A DNA stretch of 25,863 nucleotides from an uncultured Rothia sp. Lineage in GTDB: Bacteria; Actinomycetota; Actinomycetes; Actinomycetales; Micrococcaceae. Shown piece by piece: positions 7,188 through 14,683 of the stretch. The notes under the pieces were generated by a model. The model saw only the letters and a list, made by a program, of their open reading frames with translations. It made no database searches and was not told the origin of the DNA. The DNA is taken from assembly GCA_946222285.1 (NCBI GenBank), contig CAMIIP010000023.1, forward strand, positions 1-25,863. The letters run 5' to 3'. The translations under genes and the position numbers were made by a program. How positions within the stretch are numbered: position 1 is the stretch's first letter; each line of letters begins with the position of its first letter.

Positions 7188-8149
7188 GAACTAAGAAGCA
7201 ACCGACGCCTTTGGAAATCTCAATCGAGAAGTATATCCAGTATCTTACCGTGGAGAGGGGACTGAGCAAGAATACTGTTGAATCTTATGCACGGGATCTT
7301 CGTCGTTACAAAACTTTTCTCTATCAATCGGGAATCATCGATCCCAGTGTTATCACTAAAAAGCATATTCGTGATTTTGCTGTGACCCTAGCAGATAAGC
7401 CCAGTGAAGCTGCGAAACCGTTGAGTTCTCGTAGCGTTGCCCGCATCGTTGTTGCGGTGAGGGGGGCACATAAGTTTTGGATGCGGGAAAGAATAACCCG
7501 CGAAGATCCTGCGGCCTCGGTGCATCCTCCACAAATCGGCTCACGGTTGCCTAAAGCAATTTCAGTCTCGCAGGTTACCCAGCTTTTAGAAACTCCCGAT
7601 AAGACCACACCTATTGGTCTTCGCGATCGGGCAATTTTAGAGTTTCTTTACTCTACAGGAGCCCGTATTAGCGAGGTGATTGGCGTAGATCTAGATGATC
7701 TTTCTTTGCGTTCTGCTGACGATGAAGTAGCGAGCGGGCATGACGCCGTTCGACTATTCGGTAAGGGGCATAAAGAACGGATAGTGCCGGTGGGTTCATA
7801 TGCTGGTAGAGCGCTATCCGATTATTTGGTGCGAGCCAGGCCTGGTTTTGCTATGCATGGTCAGGGAACGCCTGCAGTTTTTCTCAATGCTAGGGGAGGC
7901 CGGTTGACCAGACAGGGCGCATGGTTGATCCTTAAGAAAGCTGCTGAGAAAGTGAAACTTGAGGTAGAAATTTCACCGCATACTTTGCGGCACTCTTACG
8001 CTACTCACCTCTTAGAAGGAGGGGCAGACATTAGGGTAGTGCAGGAGCTTTTAGGACACGCCTCTGTTACCACTACTCAGATTTATACGAAGGTTACCGC
8101 AGATACCTTGAGGGAGGTTTTTGCAGCCTCACATCCTAGAGCGCTCTAG
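7175..8149 (+). CDS. xerD: Site-specific tyrosine recombinase XerD
   Basis: This 324-aa recombinase resolves chromosome dimers at dif with XerC. The N-terminal SAM-like DNA-binding domain (about 12-110) starts with IEKYIQYLTVERGLSKNT. The catalytic domain carries the complete set Arg164 (TGARISEV), Lys197 (GKGHKER), His269 and Arg272 (HTLRHSYATHLL), His295 (LGHAS) and the nucleophile Tyr304. The GTG at 7175 follows a GAGG site and lies inside the end of the Nudix gene, so the two are coupled. The position after the Nudix gene, as in Rv1700-Rv1701, identifies it as the housekeeping XerD rather than a phage integrase. In relatives the ParA/scp genes come soon after; here about 8.9 kb of other genes intervene. 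Confidence 0.93.
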   Translation: MQKVGTKKQPTPLEISIEKYIQYLTVERGLSKNTVESYARDLRRYKTFLYQSGIIDPSVITKKHIRDFAVTLADKPSEAAKPLSSRSVARIVVAVRGAHKFWMRERITREDPAASVHPPQIGSRLPKAISVSQVTQLLETPDKTTPIGLRDRAILEFLYSTGARISEVIGVDLDDLSLRSADDEVASGHDAVRLFGKGHKERIVPVGSYAGRALSDYLVRARPGFAMHGQGTPAVFLNARGGRLTRQGAWLILKKAAEKVKLEVEISPHTLRHSYATHLLEGGADIRVVQELLGHASVTTTQIYTKVTADTLREVFAASHPRAL

Positions 8150-8182
8150 GAGAAGGTTGGTCTGTGCATAGTGAGAGTAGAA

Positions 8183-8219
8183 AAACCTCGGCTTCGCTCT
8201 TGCAACGAATCCGGGGTTT
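8183..8219 (-). terminator. Terminator between xerD and the permease
   Basis: Arms 8183-8191 and 8211-8219 (AAACCTCGG/CCGGGGTTT) pair over 9 bp with one wobble. On the minus strand the stem runs into a TTTTT stretch, making a good terminator for the permease gene. On the plus strand TTTAAAGTTT follows, so it may also work for xerD. Confidence 0.55.
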
Positions 8220-8240
8220 AAAGTTTATGTTCGAAAAGTC

Positions 8241-9488
8241 TTAGCCTTCCCAGAGTTTAGCGATGCCGCTTAGAGACATAATGCCCAGGTAAACGGTGAG
8301 AATCCAGCTCAACCAACCGATGATGAGAAGCCACATGGGGTACTTGTATCCGTGAAGAAGCTTCTTGCCGAGAAAAGTTGCAGCAATAAGGAGTGCTGCT
8401 AAACCGACGGGAAGAATGAGACCGTTGACAGCCCCTGCCACAATCAGCAGGGTTGCCGGGGTCTTACCCAAGAAAACAAAGACCAGAGTGGAAGCAACGA
8501 TGAACGCTACTGTCAGGGAGTTTTTGACAACGATAGAGGTTTTCTCTGACGTCAAGAAGGAAACTGATGTGTAGGCTGCACCAATAACCGAGGAAATTGA
8601 AGCTCCCCAGAGAATAACGCCGAAGAGGCGGGTTCCGATTTCACCGGCTGCAATACCAAATGCTTGAGCTGCAATAGAACTATCTTTGGCGAAGGTTGCT
8701 CCACCTGCGACGACGCCGAGGATAGCGAGGAAAAGCAGGAATCGCATGACACCGGTGACGATGACGCCGGTAACGGATGAGTTTGCGATGTCCTTGACGT
8801 ATTCAGGGCCTTTGACACCTGCATCAATCATGCGGTGTGCACCGGCGTAGGTGATGTAGCCGCCGACGGTGCCGCCTACCAGAGTAGTAATAACAGCGAA
8901 ATCGACGGTTTCAGGAAGCACCATATTCTTGAAAGCATCCCCTACCGGCGGGTTGGAAATAACAGCAACATAGGCAGTTGCCACAATCATAATAACGCCG
9001 AGAACAACCACAATTTTATCGAGTGCAACGCCAGCTTTTTTAGAGAGAAAAACGAGGATAGCTAAAACGGCGGTTACGATACCGCCTGTGGTTGCGTCCA
9101 TGCCCAGCATGGCGTTGAAGCCAAGACCGCCACCGGCTACGTTTCCAACGTTGAAGACGAAGCCGCCCAGAGCAACGAGGATTGCTAGGAAAAGACCGAG
9201 ACCGGGAAGAACACTGTTACTTAGATTTTGCGCTTTCATGCCAGAAACGCCGATAATGCGCCAAACATTGAGTTGTACAGCAATATCTATGAGGATTGAA
9301 ATAAGAATTGCAAAAGCAAAAGCTGCGCCGAGTTGAGCGGTGAATTGACCGGTTTGTGTAATGAAACCGGGACCGATGGCGCTGGTTGCCATGAGAAAGA
9401 GGGCACCGAGGAGGACGGAGCGACCACCCTGTTTCTTTTGCTCTTGTGAAGTGGCCACAGCAGTGGGAGTGGGTGATGATTCTGCCAT
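8241..9488 (-). CDS. Nramp-like permease lacking metal-binding motif (YcsG type)
   Basis: The predicted product is a 415-aa integral membrane protein. The ATG at 9488 is preferred because AAAGGA lies 6 nt upstream; a longer frame to 9533 lacks a site. About 11 hydrophobic helices are visible after a short polar N-terminus. The first helix reads AIGPGFITQTG where metal-transporting Nramp proteins have DPGN, and no MPH motif is seen near helix 6 (TYAGAHRM instead). It thus has the Nramp fold without the canonical metal ligands. Such proteins (YcsG in Bacillus subtilis) are encoded beside ycsF/kipIA genes, the pxp genes. Its divergent placement next to pxpA suggests uptake of 5-oxoproline or a related substrate; that is inference. 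Confidence 0.8.
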   Translation of the reverse strand: MAESSPTPTAVATSQEQKKQGGRSVLLGALFLMATSAIGPGFITQTGQFTAQLGAAFAFAILISILIDIAVQLNVWRIIGVSGMKAQNLSNSVLPGLGLFLAILVALGGFVFNVGNVAGGGLGFNAMLGMDATTGGIVTAVLAILVFLSKKAGVALDKIVVVLGVIMIVATAYVAVISNPPVGDAFKNMVLPETVDFAVITTLVGGTVGGYITYAGAHRMIDAGVKGPEYVKDIANSSVTGVIVTGVMRFLLFLAILGVVAGGATFAKDSSIAAQAFGIAAGEIGTRLFGVILWGASISSVIGAAYTSVSFLTSEKTSIVVKNSLTVAFIVASTLVFVFLGKTPATLLIVAGAVNGLILPVGLAALLIAATFLGKKLLHGYKYPMWLLIIGWLSWILTVYLGIMSLSGIAKLWEG

Positions 9489-9506
9489 AGAACATCCTTT
9501 GAACAG

Positions 9507-9523
9507 GCTCGAATAGATCGAGC
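9507..9523 (-). promoter_or_regulatory. Hairpin in the permease leader
   Basis: GCTCGA and TCGAGC form perfect 6-bp arms with a 5-nt loop, about 20-35 nt upstream of the permease ATG and just before its ribosome site. It could stabilise the leader or affect initiation. No T-tract follows. Confidence 0.3.
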
Positions 9524-9577
9524 AAAACATCAAGATGATAATTTGTTAGCTAGGACATAGAATGGCTAGCGGTTAGG

Positions 9578-9592
9578 TATTGTTCAACAATA
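9578..9592. promoter_or_regulatory. Operator O1 in the permease/pxpA intergenic region
   Basis: TATTGTT-C-AACAATA has perfect 7-bp arms around one central base. It lies 54 bp before the pxpA ATG and 90 bp before the permease ATG, so it could control both directions. A TAGGTA at 9574-9579 overlaps its edge as a possible -10. The same core occurs before pxpBC (10456-10468). GntR/FCD regulators bind short inverted repeats of this kind, and one is encoded at the end of the cluster. Confidence 0.7.
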
Positions 9593-9645
9593 AAGCACTC
9601 TTTAGTGTGTTGTCCATCTCTCGTGTTTTGTGAAAGGAGCACACT

Positions 9646-10410
9646 ATGACTCTTTCAGTAGACCTTAACTCAGATTCCGGTGAAGCATACGGCTCTTGGG
9701 CAATGGGTGATGATGCTGCAATGATGAAGATTGTCTCTAGTGCCAATATTGCTTGCGGTTATCATGCCGGTGACCCGAAGACCATGATGGATACGGTTGC
9801 TGCCGCTGCCAAGAATAAGGTGGCTATTGGAGCCCATGTTTCTTACCCTGATCTCGTGGGTTTTGGCCGCCGGTTTATGGATATGACTTCGTCTGAACTA
9901 ACGGCAGCGGTGCTATATCAGATGGGTGCGTTGGAAGCCATCTGTCGCGTGTTAGATACGCAGATTTCTTATGTGAAACCACACGGTGGTCTCTACAATG
10001 CGATTGTTCACCACGAACAGCAGGCTGAGGCGGTGGCTCGTGCTGTTAAAGAATTTGGCGGAAACCTCTCTATTCTCTGTCTGCCCAATAGTCAAATTGA
10101 ATGCAAAGCCCAAGACAATAATGTGCCGGTGGTATATGAAGTCTTTGCTGATCGCGGTTATACTGCCGAAGGTACCTTGGTGCCCCGTACTCAGTCCGGT
10201 GCGGTGATTCACGATGCGAAGGAAGTTGCCCAACGTGTTTTGCAAATGGCAACTGAGGGAACCGTTGTTGCCGTTGACGGTTCAGTGGTAGAGCTGAAAG
10301 CTCAGAGTATTTGTGTTCACGGTGATACTCCGGGGGCTGTAGACATTGCGCAGAGCGTCCGAGATGTTTTGACAGCACATGAGGTAGAGATTCGAGCCTT
10401 CGCGCTCTAA
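9646..10410 (+). CDS. pxpA: 5-oxoprolinase subunit PxpA (LamB/YcsF family)
   Basis: This 254-aa protein matches the LamB/YcsF family along its whole length. The signature at the N-terminus reads VDLNSDSGEAYG, followed by NIACGYHAGDP (about 36-46), GAHVSYPDLVGFGRR, YVKPHGGLYN and EVFADRGYTAEGTLVPR. PxpA, with PxpB and PxpC, hydrolyses 5-oxoproline to glutamate at the cost of ATP; PxpA is thought to act on the phosphorylated ring. The ATG at 9646 has AAAGGAG 6 nt upstream. A 96-nt gap with its own operator separates it from pxpBC. The usual Cys of VDLNCDxGE is Ser here. Confidence 0.92.
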   Translation: MTLSVDLNSDSGEAYGSWAMGDDAAMMKIVSSANIACGYHAGDPKTMMDTVAAAAKNKVAIGAHVSYPDLVGFGRRFMDMTSSELTAAVLYQMGALEAICRVLDTQISYVKPHGGLYNAIVHHEQQAEAVARAVKEFGGNLSILCLPNSQIECKAQDNNVPVVYEVFADRGYTAEGTLVPRTQSGAVIHDAKEVAQRVLQMATEGTVVAVDGSVVELKAQSICVHGDTPGAVDIAQSVRDVLTAHEVEIRAFAL

Positions 10411-10447
10411 GACGAGATGCGGTTAATCCATACTAGACAAGTCCTGA

Positions 10448-10454
10448 TATAAAT
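10448..10454 (+). promoter_or_regulatory. Extended -10 promoter element before pxpBC
   Basis: TGATATAAAT at 10445-10454 contains TG-N-TATAAA, an extended -10 element, placed 1-2 bp before operator O2. Binding at O2 would block the transcription start. No convincing -35 was found, which fits an extended -10 promoter. Confidence 0.4.
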
Positions 10455-10455
10455 A

Positions 10456-10468
10456 ATTGTTGAACAAT
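10456..10468. promoter_or_regulatory. Operator O2 upstream of pxpBC
   Basis: ATTGTT-G-AACAAT has perfect 6-bp arms around one central base and repeats the core of O1 at 9578-9592. It is followed within a few bases by TCTCGTGTTTT, which is also present between O1 and pxpA. Its position over the predicted start site suggests repression. Confidence 0.7.
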
Positions 10469-10506
10469 CTCGTGTTTTCTTCTACTGATTGAGAAAGGAG
10501 CGTGCA

Positions 10507-12156
10507 ATGACAGCAGATATTACTCTCAAAAGATTCGGGCTAACCGCTATTTTAGTGGAGTGTCACGATCTCGATGAGGCACTTGCAGTTCATGCTTGGC
10601 TCCAGCAGAACCCTCCCACCGGCGCCTTGGAATTTATTCCTGCTGCTCAAACGGTTCTAGTGCGTTTTGATTCGGAACAATCGGCAGTGACCTTCGCCCG
10701 CTGTTTTACAGGGGATGGAACCTTTGACACAAAAACGGCGAATCACCGCGAGCATCTGATTGAGGTGGTTTACGACGGCGAAGACCTAGGCGACGTCGCA
10801 CGCTACACGGGACTGTCAATTGAGGGCGTTATTGCCGCCCACGTTGGCCAGCAATGGGCGGTTGCTTTCGCCGGTTTTGCTCCCGGTTTCTTCTACCTTC
10901 ACTCTGATGAAAATAAGTTAGAAGTACCTCGCCGTTCTTCACCGCGTACCGCAGTGCCCACCGGCGCCGTCGGACTGGCAGGGCAGTTCTCCGGTATTTA
11001 CCCTCGGGTTTCCCCTGGGGGCTGGCAACTCATTGGACGCACTACCGCTCCCTTGTGGGATCTTAACCAGAACCCACCTGCCCTGTTAGAACCCGGTGAT
11101 ACGGTGCGTTTCAAAGCGGTACGTGAGCACATTGTTGCCGCACCCATGACCGAAAGCGAAACGGAACAGTCCGCAGACCGGCAGGCTTTTGCCGTCAAAA
11201 CGGTAGGCGCGCAACTTCTTTTCCAAGACGAAGGACGACGCGGTCTCACTCACTGGGGCGTCTCGCCCGCTGGCTTTGCCGACCCTGTGGCCGCTCACGC
11301 TGCCAACCTGCTGGTAGGCAACGATAACTCCGCGACTGTGCTGGAATCCCTTCTGGGCGGTTTTGTACTGGAAGCACTGGAAGATTCAGTGATTGCGCTG
11401 ACCGGTGCTCGGGTACTGGCTATTATTACCGAGCCCGAGAAGAACGACCGCGTGGTTCCGCTAGATACCCCCGTGGCGGTGCTGACGGGGCAAACCTTGC
11501 GCGTGGGTATCGCTGAGGCAGGTCTGCGAGTTTACCTGGCGGTACGGGGTGGTTTTAGCGTTCCTAACGCAGTGCAAAGTCATTCAAGTGACACCATGTC
11601 TGGTATCGGCCCGGCTCCAGTAGCTACGGGAGATAAGCTAGTGGTCGCCGAAAAAATTGGCACCGCCGTCGCATATCCGGTAGTTGCGCCGTCACTACCT
11701 CGGAACGATGCACCCACCGAGGTGCGTGTAGTCTTTGGACCCCGGGAAGACTGGTTTACCGCGGACTCGCTCAAGAGGTTCTGCACAACTGCTTGGAAAG
11801 TTACCCCGCAGTCCAACCGAATCGGTGTGCGCCTTGCCCCAGCAACAGAACACGTAAACTTAGATCAAAAAAATACCGAACACAAAGCAGAGAACAGCAC
11901 TCAGATACTGGAACGCTCCAACTCCGCAGAACTACCCAGCGAAGGTATGATTTCCGGCGCAATCCAGGTTCCACCCAACGGAGAGCCTGTGGTGTTCCTC
12001 TCCGACCATCCCGTAACCGGCGGTTACCCCGTTATCGCCTGTGTCCACCCCGGTGACCTGAGACTTCTAGCCCAAAGCCAACCCGGCACAACCATTAGAT
12101 TTACCCGATTCGAGACATCTTTCGAAGCTAACGAACAGGAGAGCCCCCGTGCGTAA
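10507..12156 (+). CDS. pxpBC: PxpB-PxpC fusion, 5-oxoprolinase/carboxyltransferase-like
   Basis: The predicted product is 549 aa from the ATG at 10507, 6 nt after AAAGGAG; an upstream TTG at 10489 is less likely. Residues 1 to about 215 are a KipI/PxpB domain with GFAPGFFYLH at about 123-132, PTGAVGLAG and YPRVSPGGWQLIGRT. About 225-540 is a KipA/PxpC domain with GRRGLTHWGVSPAGF near 243-257, ELPSEG at 475-480 and AIQVPPNGEP. In many bacteria these are two genes. The same domains form the carboxyltransferase part of urea carboxylase. About 25-30 polar residues before ELPSEG (roughly 445-474) look like an insertion. The stop overlaps the biotin carboxylase start by 8 nt, implying coupled synthesis and probably a physical complex. 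Confidence 0.9.
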   Translation: MTADITLKRFGLTAILVECHDLDEALAVHAWLQQNPPTGALEFIPAAQTVLVRFDSEQSAVTFARCFTGDGTFDTKTANHREHLIEVVYDGEDLGDVARYTGLSIEGVIAAHVGQQWAVAFAGFAPGFFYLHSDENKLEVPRRSSPRTAVPTGAVGLAGQFSGIYPRVSPGGWQLIGRTTAPLWDLNQNPPALLEPGDTVRFKAVREHIVAAPMTESETEQSADRQAFAVKTVGAQLLFQDEGRRGLTHWGVSPAGFADPVAAHAANLLVGNDNSATVLESLLGGFVLEALEDSVIALTGARVLAIITEPEKNDRVVPLDTPVAVLTGQTLRVGIAEAGLRVYLAVRGGFSVPNAVQSHSSDTMSGIGPAPVATGDKLVVAEKIGTAVAYPVVAPSLPRNDAPTEVRVVFGPREDWFTADSLKRFCTTAWKVTPQSNRIGVRLAPATEHVNLDQKNTEHKAENSTQILERSNSAELPSEGMISGAIQVPPNGEPVVFLSDHPVTGGYPVIACVHPGDLRLLAQSQPGTTIRFTRFETSFEANEQESPRA

Positions 12157-13894
12157 AGTATTGATTGCCAACCGTGGCGAAATTGCAGTACGAGTAATTG
12201 GCGCGTGTGCGCAGGAAGGCTTTGAAAGTGTAGCAATCTACGCCGACTCAGACGCCCAGGCACTGCACACCGTACTTGCCGATGAAGCCTACGCCTTGGA
12301 CGGTATTTCACCGGCAGAAACTTATCTCAATGTGGAGAAGGTGCTCTCCATCGCCAAGAAATCCGGTGCTACCGCAGTACATCCGGGCTATGGCTTCCTG
12401 GCTGAAAATGCTGACTTTGCTCAGTCCGTCATCGATGCCGGACTCACCTGGATTGGACCCTCACCTCAGACCATTGTGGCACTGGGAGATAAGGTCAAAG
12501 CACGCGATATCGCGCTCGCCGTTAACGCACCTTTGGCACCGGGTACTGACGGACCCGTTGAAGGGCCGGATGAGACGCGAGTATTTGCCGAAGAACACGG
12601 TTTGCCCATCGTTATTAAAGCTGCTCACGGCGGTGGCGGACGAGGCATGCGCGTCGTGCGCGAAATGAGCGAAATCGAGAGCGCCTTTGAATCGGCCCAG
12701 CGAGAAGCAATTGGCGCATTTGGCAACGGCGAATGCTTTGTAGAGCGATTTCTAGACAAACCCCGCCACGTGGAAACTCAGGTGGCGGCTGACCAGTACG
12801 GCGTCGTCGTCGTCTTGGGAACTCGCGACTGCTCACTTCAGCGCCGTCACCAAAAGCTCATTGAAGAAGCTCCCGCGCCCTTCCTTAGCGAGGAGCAAAT
12901 CGCTCTGTTGGAAAAAGCATCTAAGGATATTTTTGCCGAAGCTCAGTATGTGGGTGTAGGTACCTGCGAGTTCCTTATTGCCAACGATGGAACCATCTCC
13001 TTCCTCGAAGTTAATACCCGTATTCAGGTGGAGCACCCTGTTACTGAAGAAGCATCCGGAGTTGATCTAGTACGTATGCAGCTCGACATCGCTATGGGGG
13101 AGCACTTAGCCTTTACCGAGATGCCCAAACCCGTTATGCACGCCATCGAATTTCGTATCAACGCTGAAGATCCCGGTCGTGGCTTCTTGCCCTCGGCGGG
13201 AACGATTGAGTCCATCAACGTTCCTACCGGTCACGGTATTCGCTGGGACGCTGGTGTGCGCGCCGGCACCATTATCGATGGTAGCTTCGACTCGATGCTC
13301 GCTAAGCTCATCGTGACCGGAACTACTCGTGAACGTGCTCTGCGCCGAGCCGCTCACGCCCTCAAACAGCTAGAGATCAACGGCGTTTCTACCGTGGTTC
13401 CCTTTGATCGTATGATGGTAGAGCACGAAGCCTTCAAATCGGAGGACGGCGAACTCGGAATATATACCACCTGGATTGAAGACGTTCTGGGCGAAGATCT
13501 AGATATCGATCCTAAGTATAAGCAAGGTCTGCTACCCGTTGGCGCTCAGACGATGCCCGGTACCGGAGTCACCCGCTTTGCCTTGGAAATTGACGGCACG
13601 CCCAAGCGTATCGGTATTCCCGATGCCGTATTTGCTGCAATGGGCAGTGGCGCCTCAGCCGGTGTTCCCGAAGAGGAGAAAGCAACCGGTGTGAAAGCGC
13701 CGATGGGCGGTGTGCTGATTCGCTTCACTGTGGAAGAAGGTGCTGAGGTAGCAATGGGAGATCAAATTGCTCTTCTGGAGGCAATGAAAACCGAAGTTCC
13801 CGTGTATGCAAAGGCTGCCGGTACTATTGCCGAAACGCTGATTGCCGAAGGCGAACGAGTAGCGGCAGGCGATACCCTGCTGAAGTTCTCCTAG
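12149..13894 (+). CDS. Biotin carboxylase-BCCP fusion of the pxp cluster
   Basis: The predicted product is 581 aa from a GTG at 12149 with AGGAG 7 nt upstream. Residues 1-110 are the biotin carboxylase N-domain (VLIANRGEIAVRVI). About 115-320 is an ATP-grasp domain with the glycine loop HGGGGRGM and EVNTRIQVEHPVTE (about 288-301). The C-domain runs to about 445. A linker of about 60 residues leads to a biotin carrier domain (about 512-581) whose biotinylated lysine is Lys547 in EAMKTE; most carriers have AMKM. It would carboxylate biotin with ATP and bicarbonate. No acyl-CoA carboxyltransferase is nearby; the only candidate partner is PxpBC, whose gene it overlaps. An acyl-CoA carboxylase alpha subunit that moved here is the alternative. 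Confidence 0.85.
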   Translation: MRKVLIANRGEIAVRVIGACAQEGFESVAIYADSDAQALHTVLADEAYALDGISPAETYLNVEKVLSIAKKSGATAVHPGYGFLAENADFAQSVIDAGLTWIGPSPQTIVALGDKVKARDIALAVNAPLAPGTDGPVEGPDETRVFAEEHGLPIVIKAAHGGGGRGMRVVREMSEIESAFESAQREAIGAFGNGECFVERFLDKPRHVETQVAADQYGVVVVLGTRDCSLQRRHQKLIEEAPAPFLSEEQIALLEKASKDIFAEAQYVGVGTCEFLIANDGTISFLEVNTRIQVEHPVTEEASGVDLVRMQLDIAMGEHLAFTEMPKPVMHAIEFRINAEDPGRGFLPSAGTIESINVPTGHGIRWDAGVRAGTIIDGSFDSMLAKLIVTGTTRERALRRAAHALKQLEINGVSTVVPFDRMMVEHEAFKSEDGELGIYTTWIEDVLGEDLDIDPKYKQGLLPVGAQTMPGTGVTRFALEIDGTPKRIGIPDAVFAAMGSGASAGVPEEEKATGVKAPMGGVLIRFTVEEGAEVAMGDQIALLEAMKTEVPVYAKAAGTIAETLIAEGERVAAGDTLLKFS

Positions 13895-13904
13895 TACGTA
13901 CGCC

Positions 13905-14609
13905 GTGAATCCCGAAATAACATCAATCCACGTGGTGCCTACCCTCGAAGCTATCGCCGCTAAGACGCCGTCGGCTCAACATGCGCAGGCAACCACATGG
14001 ACAGCTAATGTTCTGCTGACCGCAATGAATGACGGCGCACTCACACCAGGTACGAAACTTTCTGAACAACGTATTGCGGAGAAGCTTGATATCTCTCGCA
14101 ATACGTTGCGCCAGGCATTTATGATTCTGGTGGAACAGAACCTGCTTGAGCAGATTCCTAACCGTGGTGTTTTTGTGCGTGTTCCTGATGCAGAGCAGAT
14201 TCAAGAAATGTTCACGGTGCGCCTTGCTCTAGAAAGTACAGCGATTGAACAGGCGCCTTCGGGGGAGTCGGACGTGTTCCGTAGTATTATGCAACGCTCT
14301 GTGCGGAGCCGCCAACTTGGTTCTGTATCGGGTATGGCTGATGCTAACCAGGATTTTCATCGGGAACTGGTGCATTTGGCGAGGAGTCCCCGCCTGGATT
14401 ATTTGATGAGTAGCGTGCTCGCCGAAATGCGGTTACTTTTCTTTTCAATGGTGACGATGCCCAGCTTCCATGCTCGTTTCGTGGACTTAAATCAAGAGCT
14501 GCTTCATCTGATCGAAAAGGGAGAGAAAGAAAGGGCACAGAAGTTTTTGCGGGAGTACTTGCAACTTTCGCAGGAGAGTTTTACACAGCGTTTAGAAGCG
14601 TGGGAATAA
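13905..14609 (+). CDS. GntR-family regulator, FCD type
   Basis: The 234-aa product has an N-terminal winged helix-turn-helix (about 31-95, LSEQRIAEKLDISRNTLRQAF and NRGVFVRV). An all-helical FCD ligand-binding domain follows (about 100-225), including DANQDFHRELV and a histidine in the LNQELLHLIEKG helix. The GTG at 13905 lies 10 nt after the biotin carboxylase stop and has no clear ribosome site. FCD-type GntR proteins usually sense small organic acids and bind short inverted repeats. The twin ATTGTT-N-AACAAT sites before pxpA and pxpBC are the natural targets, with 5-oxoproline or glutamate a plausible effector; both are inferred. It ends the cluster before a strong terminator. Confidence 0.87.
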   Translation: MNPEITSIHVVPTLEAIAAKTPSAQHAQATTWTANVLLTAMNDGALTPGTKLSEQRIAEKLDISRNTLRQAFMILVEQNLLEQIPNRGVFVRVPDAEQIQEMFTVRLALESTAIEQAPSGESDVFRSIMQRSVRSRQLGSVSGMADANQDFHRELVHLARSPRLDYLMSSVLAEMRLLFFSMVTMPSFHARFVDLNQELLHLIEKGEKERAQKFLREYLQLSQESFTQRLEAWE

Positions 14610-14625
14610 GGGTCAAAATGCTGAA

Positions 14626-14672
14626 AAGGGGGCAGAGCGCCTTCATGGTGCTCTACCCCTTCTATTCTTTTT
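14626..14672 (+). terminator. Strong, probably bidirectional terminator
   Basis: AAGGGG (14626-14631) pairs with CCCCTT (14656-14661), and AGAGCGCC (14634-14641) pairs with GGTGCTCT (14647-14654) across a small internal loop. On the plus strand TCTATTCTTTTT follows, ending the pxp-gntR unit. On the minus strand TTTT follows the stem, so it can also end the convergent dctA transcript. Confidence 0.8.
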
Positions 14673-14683
14673 AAATAACAATC

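Noticed and set aside
7175..8149. Phage integrase marking a mobile island
   Set aside because: Position after the Nudix gene and length match housekeeping XerD; no phage genes or attachment repeats are seen.
10507..12156. KipI/KipA sporulation-kinase inhibitor role
   Set aside because: The organism type does not sporulate and pxpA is adjacent; the 5-oxoprolinase assignment fits better.
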